NCBI GenBank assembly: GCA_017550775.1
Contig: JAFZOA010000727.1
Span: 1 to 6,297, forward strand
Source: Ruminiclostridium sp.
GTDB lineage: Bacteria > Bacillota_A > Clostridia > Oscillospirales > Ruminococcaceae
Reading direction: 5' to 3'
Length of the DNA: 6,297 nt
Below the pieces are notes generated by a model. The model did not search any database and was not told the DNA's origin. It saw only the letters and a program-made list of their open reading frames with translations. The position numbers were made by a program, and so were the translations under genes. Below, piece after piece: positions 5,175-6,297 of the stretch (positions are counted from its first letter, which is position 1; each line of letters begins with the position of its first letter).

Positions 5175-6297
5175 ATGCTTGAACTAATTGAACAGAAGAA
5201 AATGAAAAAGACAGGTACGGAAGAAGAACTCGCCGGAATGCGGGAAAGGCTCATAGATCTCGCAAATGCGGCGAAGGCTGCGAAGATCCCCGTGATAATC
5301 ACGATCGACGGCTGGGCGGCGGCAGGGAAGGGGTCCCAGATCGCAAAGCTCATAAAGTATATGGATCCCCGCTTCTACAACGTAGAGCCGATACGCATAC
5401 CGAACGAGCAGGAGAAAAGAAAGCCGTGGATGCACCGCTACTGGCTGAGGCTCCCGAAACAGGGAGACTTCCTTATCCTCGACGGAAGCTGGTTCAGCGA
5501 TACGGTCAAGTCCTATATGCACGGGGTCATTGACAAGGAGCAGTACAAGCGCCGTATCGAGGATATCAACGTCACCGAGAGACAGCTCCATGACGACGGC
5601 TACCTCATAATAAAGCTGTTCCTGCACATCACGCAGAAGGAACAGAAAAAGCGCCTTGAAGGGCTCGCGGCGGACGAATTCACCCGCTGGCGCGTGGACG
5701 AGCACGACTTCGAGAACAACAAGCACTACGATAAGCGCTTCAAGCGGTTCGACAAGCTTCTCGAAGCTACCAATACCGCCGCCGCTCCGTGGAACATCAT
5801 TCCCGCCAACGACCGCTTCACCGCCCAGTACGAGATCATGCGCACAGTCACCGAGGCTATCGAGGGTGCAGTGAACGCGAAGAACAAGGGCGAGGAGTAC
5901 ATAATGCCCGCACAGTTCACGACCCTCAAGGACGTGAGTAAGCCGTATTCTTTCAGCTTCGTCAAGACAAAGAAGCTCGCAAAGATCGACATGAACAAGT
6001 CGCTCACCGACGAGGAATACCGTAATCAGCTCAAAAAGTATCAGTCGCGGCTGTTCGAGCTCCAGAATATGTGCTATCAGCGCAAGATACCCGTGGTCAT
6101 CGCCTACGAGGGCTGGGACGCGGGCGGAAAGGGCGGCAATATCAAGCGCGTCGCTTCGTCTCTCGACCCGCGCGGATATGAGGTGAAGCCGATAGCCGCT
6201 CCCGAGCCGTCCGAGCTTGCGCGGCATTACTTATGGCGTTTCTGGACGCGGCTTGAGAATGACGGTCACTTCACGATCTTCGACCGCACATGGTACG
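5175..6297 (+). CDS. ppk2: Two-domain PPK2-family polyphosphate kinase, 3' end missing
   Basis: PPK2 enzymes move phosphate between polyphosphate and nucleotides in the cytoplasm; two-domain members typically phosphorylate AMP to ADP (polyphosphate:AMP phosphotransferase). The frame is open from ATG at 5175 to the right edge (374 codons), with the first domain complete and the second cut. Domain 1 has a P-loop GWAAAGKGS (46-54), DPRFYNVEPI (64-73), a Walker B-like LDGSWF (102-107) and the lid-region segment FTRWRVDEHDF (169-179). Domain 2 starts near residue 305 and has GWDAGGKGG (313-321), DPRGYEVKPI (331-340) and FDRTWY (369-374), close to the active PPK2 pattern. The domain 1 Walker B region lacks the Arg of DRxW. 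In studied fused PPK2 proteins the C-terminal domain carries the activity, which fits this asymmetry. The start is supported by AAGGGGG (5161-5167). Confidence 0.95.
   Translation, partial: MLELIEQKKMKKTGTEEELAGMRERLIDLANAAKAAKIPVIITIDGWAAAGKGSQIAKLIKYMDPRFYNVEPIRIPNEQEKRKPWMHRYWLRLPKQGDFLILDGSWFSDTVKSYMHGVIDKEQYKRRIEDINVTERQLHDDGYLIIKLFLHITQKEQKKRLEGLAADEFTRWRVDEHDFENNKHYDKRFKRFDKLLEATNTAAAPWNIIPANDRFTAQYEIMRTVTEAIEGAVNAKNKGEEYIMPAQFTTLKDVSKPYSFSFVKTKKLAKIDMNKSLTDEEYRNQLKKYQSRLFELQNMCYQRKIPVVIAYEGWDAGGKGGNIKRVASSLDPRGYEVKPIAAPEPSELARHYLWRFWTRLENDGHFTIFDRTWY

Noticed and set aside
5184..6227. A 347-codon open frame on the minus strand
   Set aside because: It is the antisense shadow of the PPK2 gene, whose plus-strand reading has clear P-loops, a consensus promoter and a Shine-Dalgarno.

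Overview
The window looks like chromosome from a Clostridia-class Firmicute, most likely of the Ruminococcaceae/Oscillospiraceae type. This is inferred from consensus sigma-A promoters with 17-bp spacers, purine-rich Shine-Dalgarno sites, a one-piece tmRNA with an LALAA-ending tag, heavy use of the ATA isoleucine codon in coding regions of moderate GC, and an XRE plus zinc-ribbon regulator of a kind common in that group. No species can be named from the sequence alone.

Layout. (1) Positions 1-1590, minus strand: the N-terminal 530 residues of a class A penicillin-binding protein (peptidoglycan glycosyltransferase/transpeptidase), cut by the left edge just past its SxxK active site. (2) 1591-1832: a divergent promoter region. 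(3) 1833-2184, plus strand: ssrA (tmRNA), with tag ADSEDLALAA and an encoded CCA end. (4) 2185-2767: a long non-coding stretch. It opens with the ssrA terminator, continues with an unusual array of terminator-like hairpins built on a partly duplicated ~148-bp unit, and ends with the promoter and leader of the next gene. (5) 2768-3679, plus: a membrane-anchored HD-GYP-type phosphohydrolase, followed by a strong terminator. (6) 3732-3931: a GC-rich convergent intergenic stretch with small hairpins and a 17-18 bp tandem repeat. (7) 3932-4696, minus: an XRE-family regulator fused to a zinc ribbon and an unassigned C-terminal domain. (8) 4697-5174: an intergenic region dominated by a ~244-bp nested inverted-repeat element (4813-5056). 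(9) 5175 to the right edge, plus: a two-domain PPK2-family polyphosphate kinase, cut inside its second domain.

Every gene has its own recognisable promoter and no operon is visible. The functions (cell-wall synthesis, ribosome rescue, possible cyclic-dinucleotide signalling, transcriptional control, polyphosphate/nucleotide metabolism) are mostly housekeeping and do not form one pathway. I see no defence system, phage, transposase gene or CRISPR. The unusual content is non-coding: the hairpin array behind ssrA and the nested inverted repeat upstream of the PPK2 gene. The two edge genes (PBP and PPK2) are open at the window ends and were read directly from the sequence.
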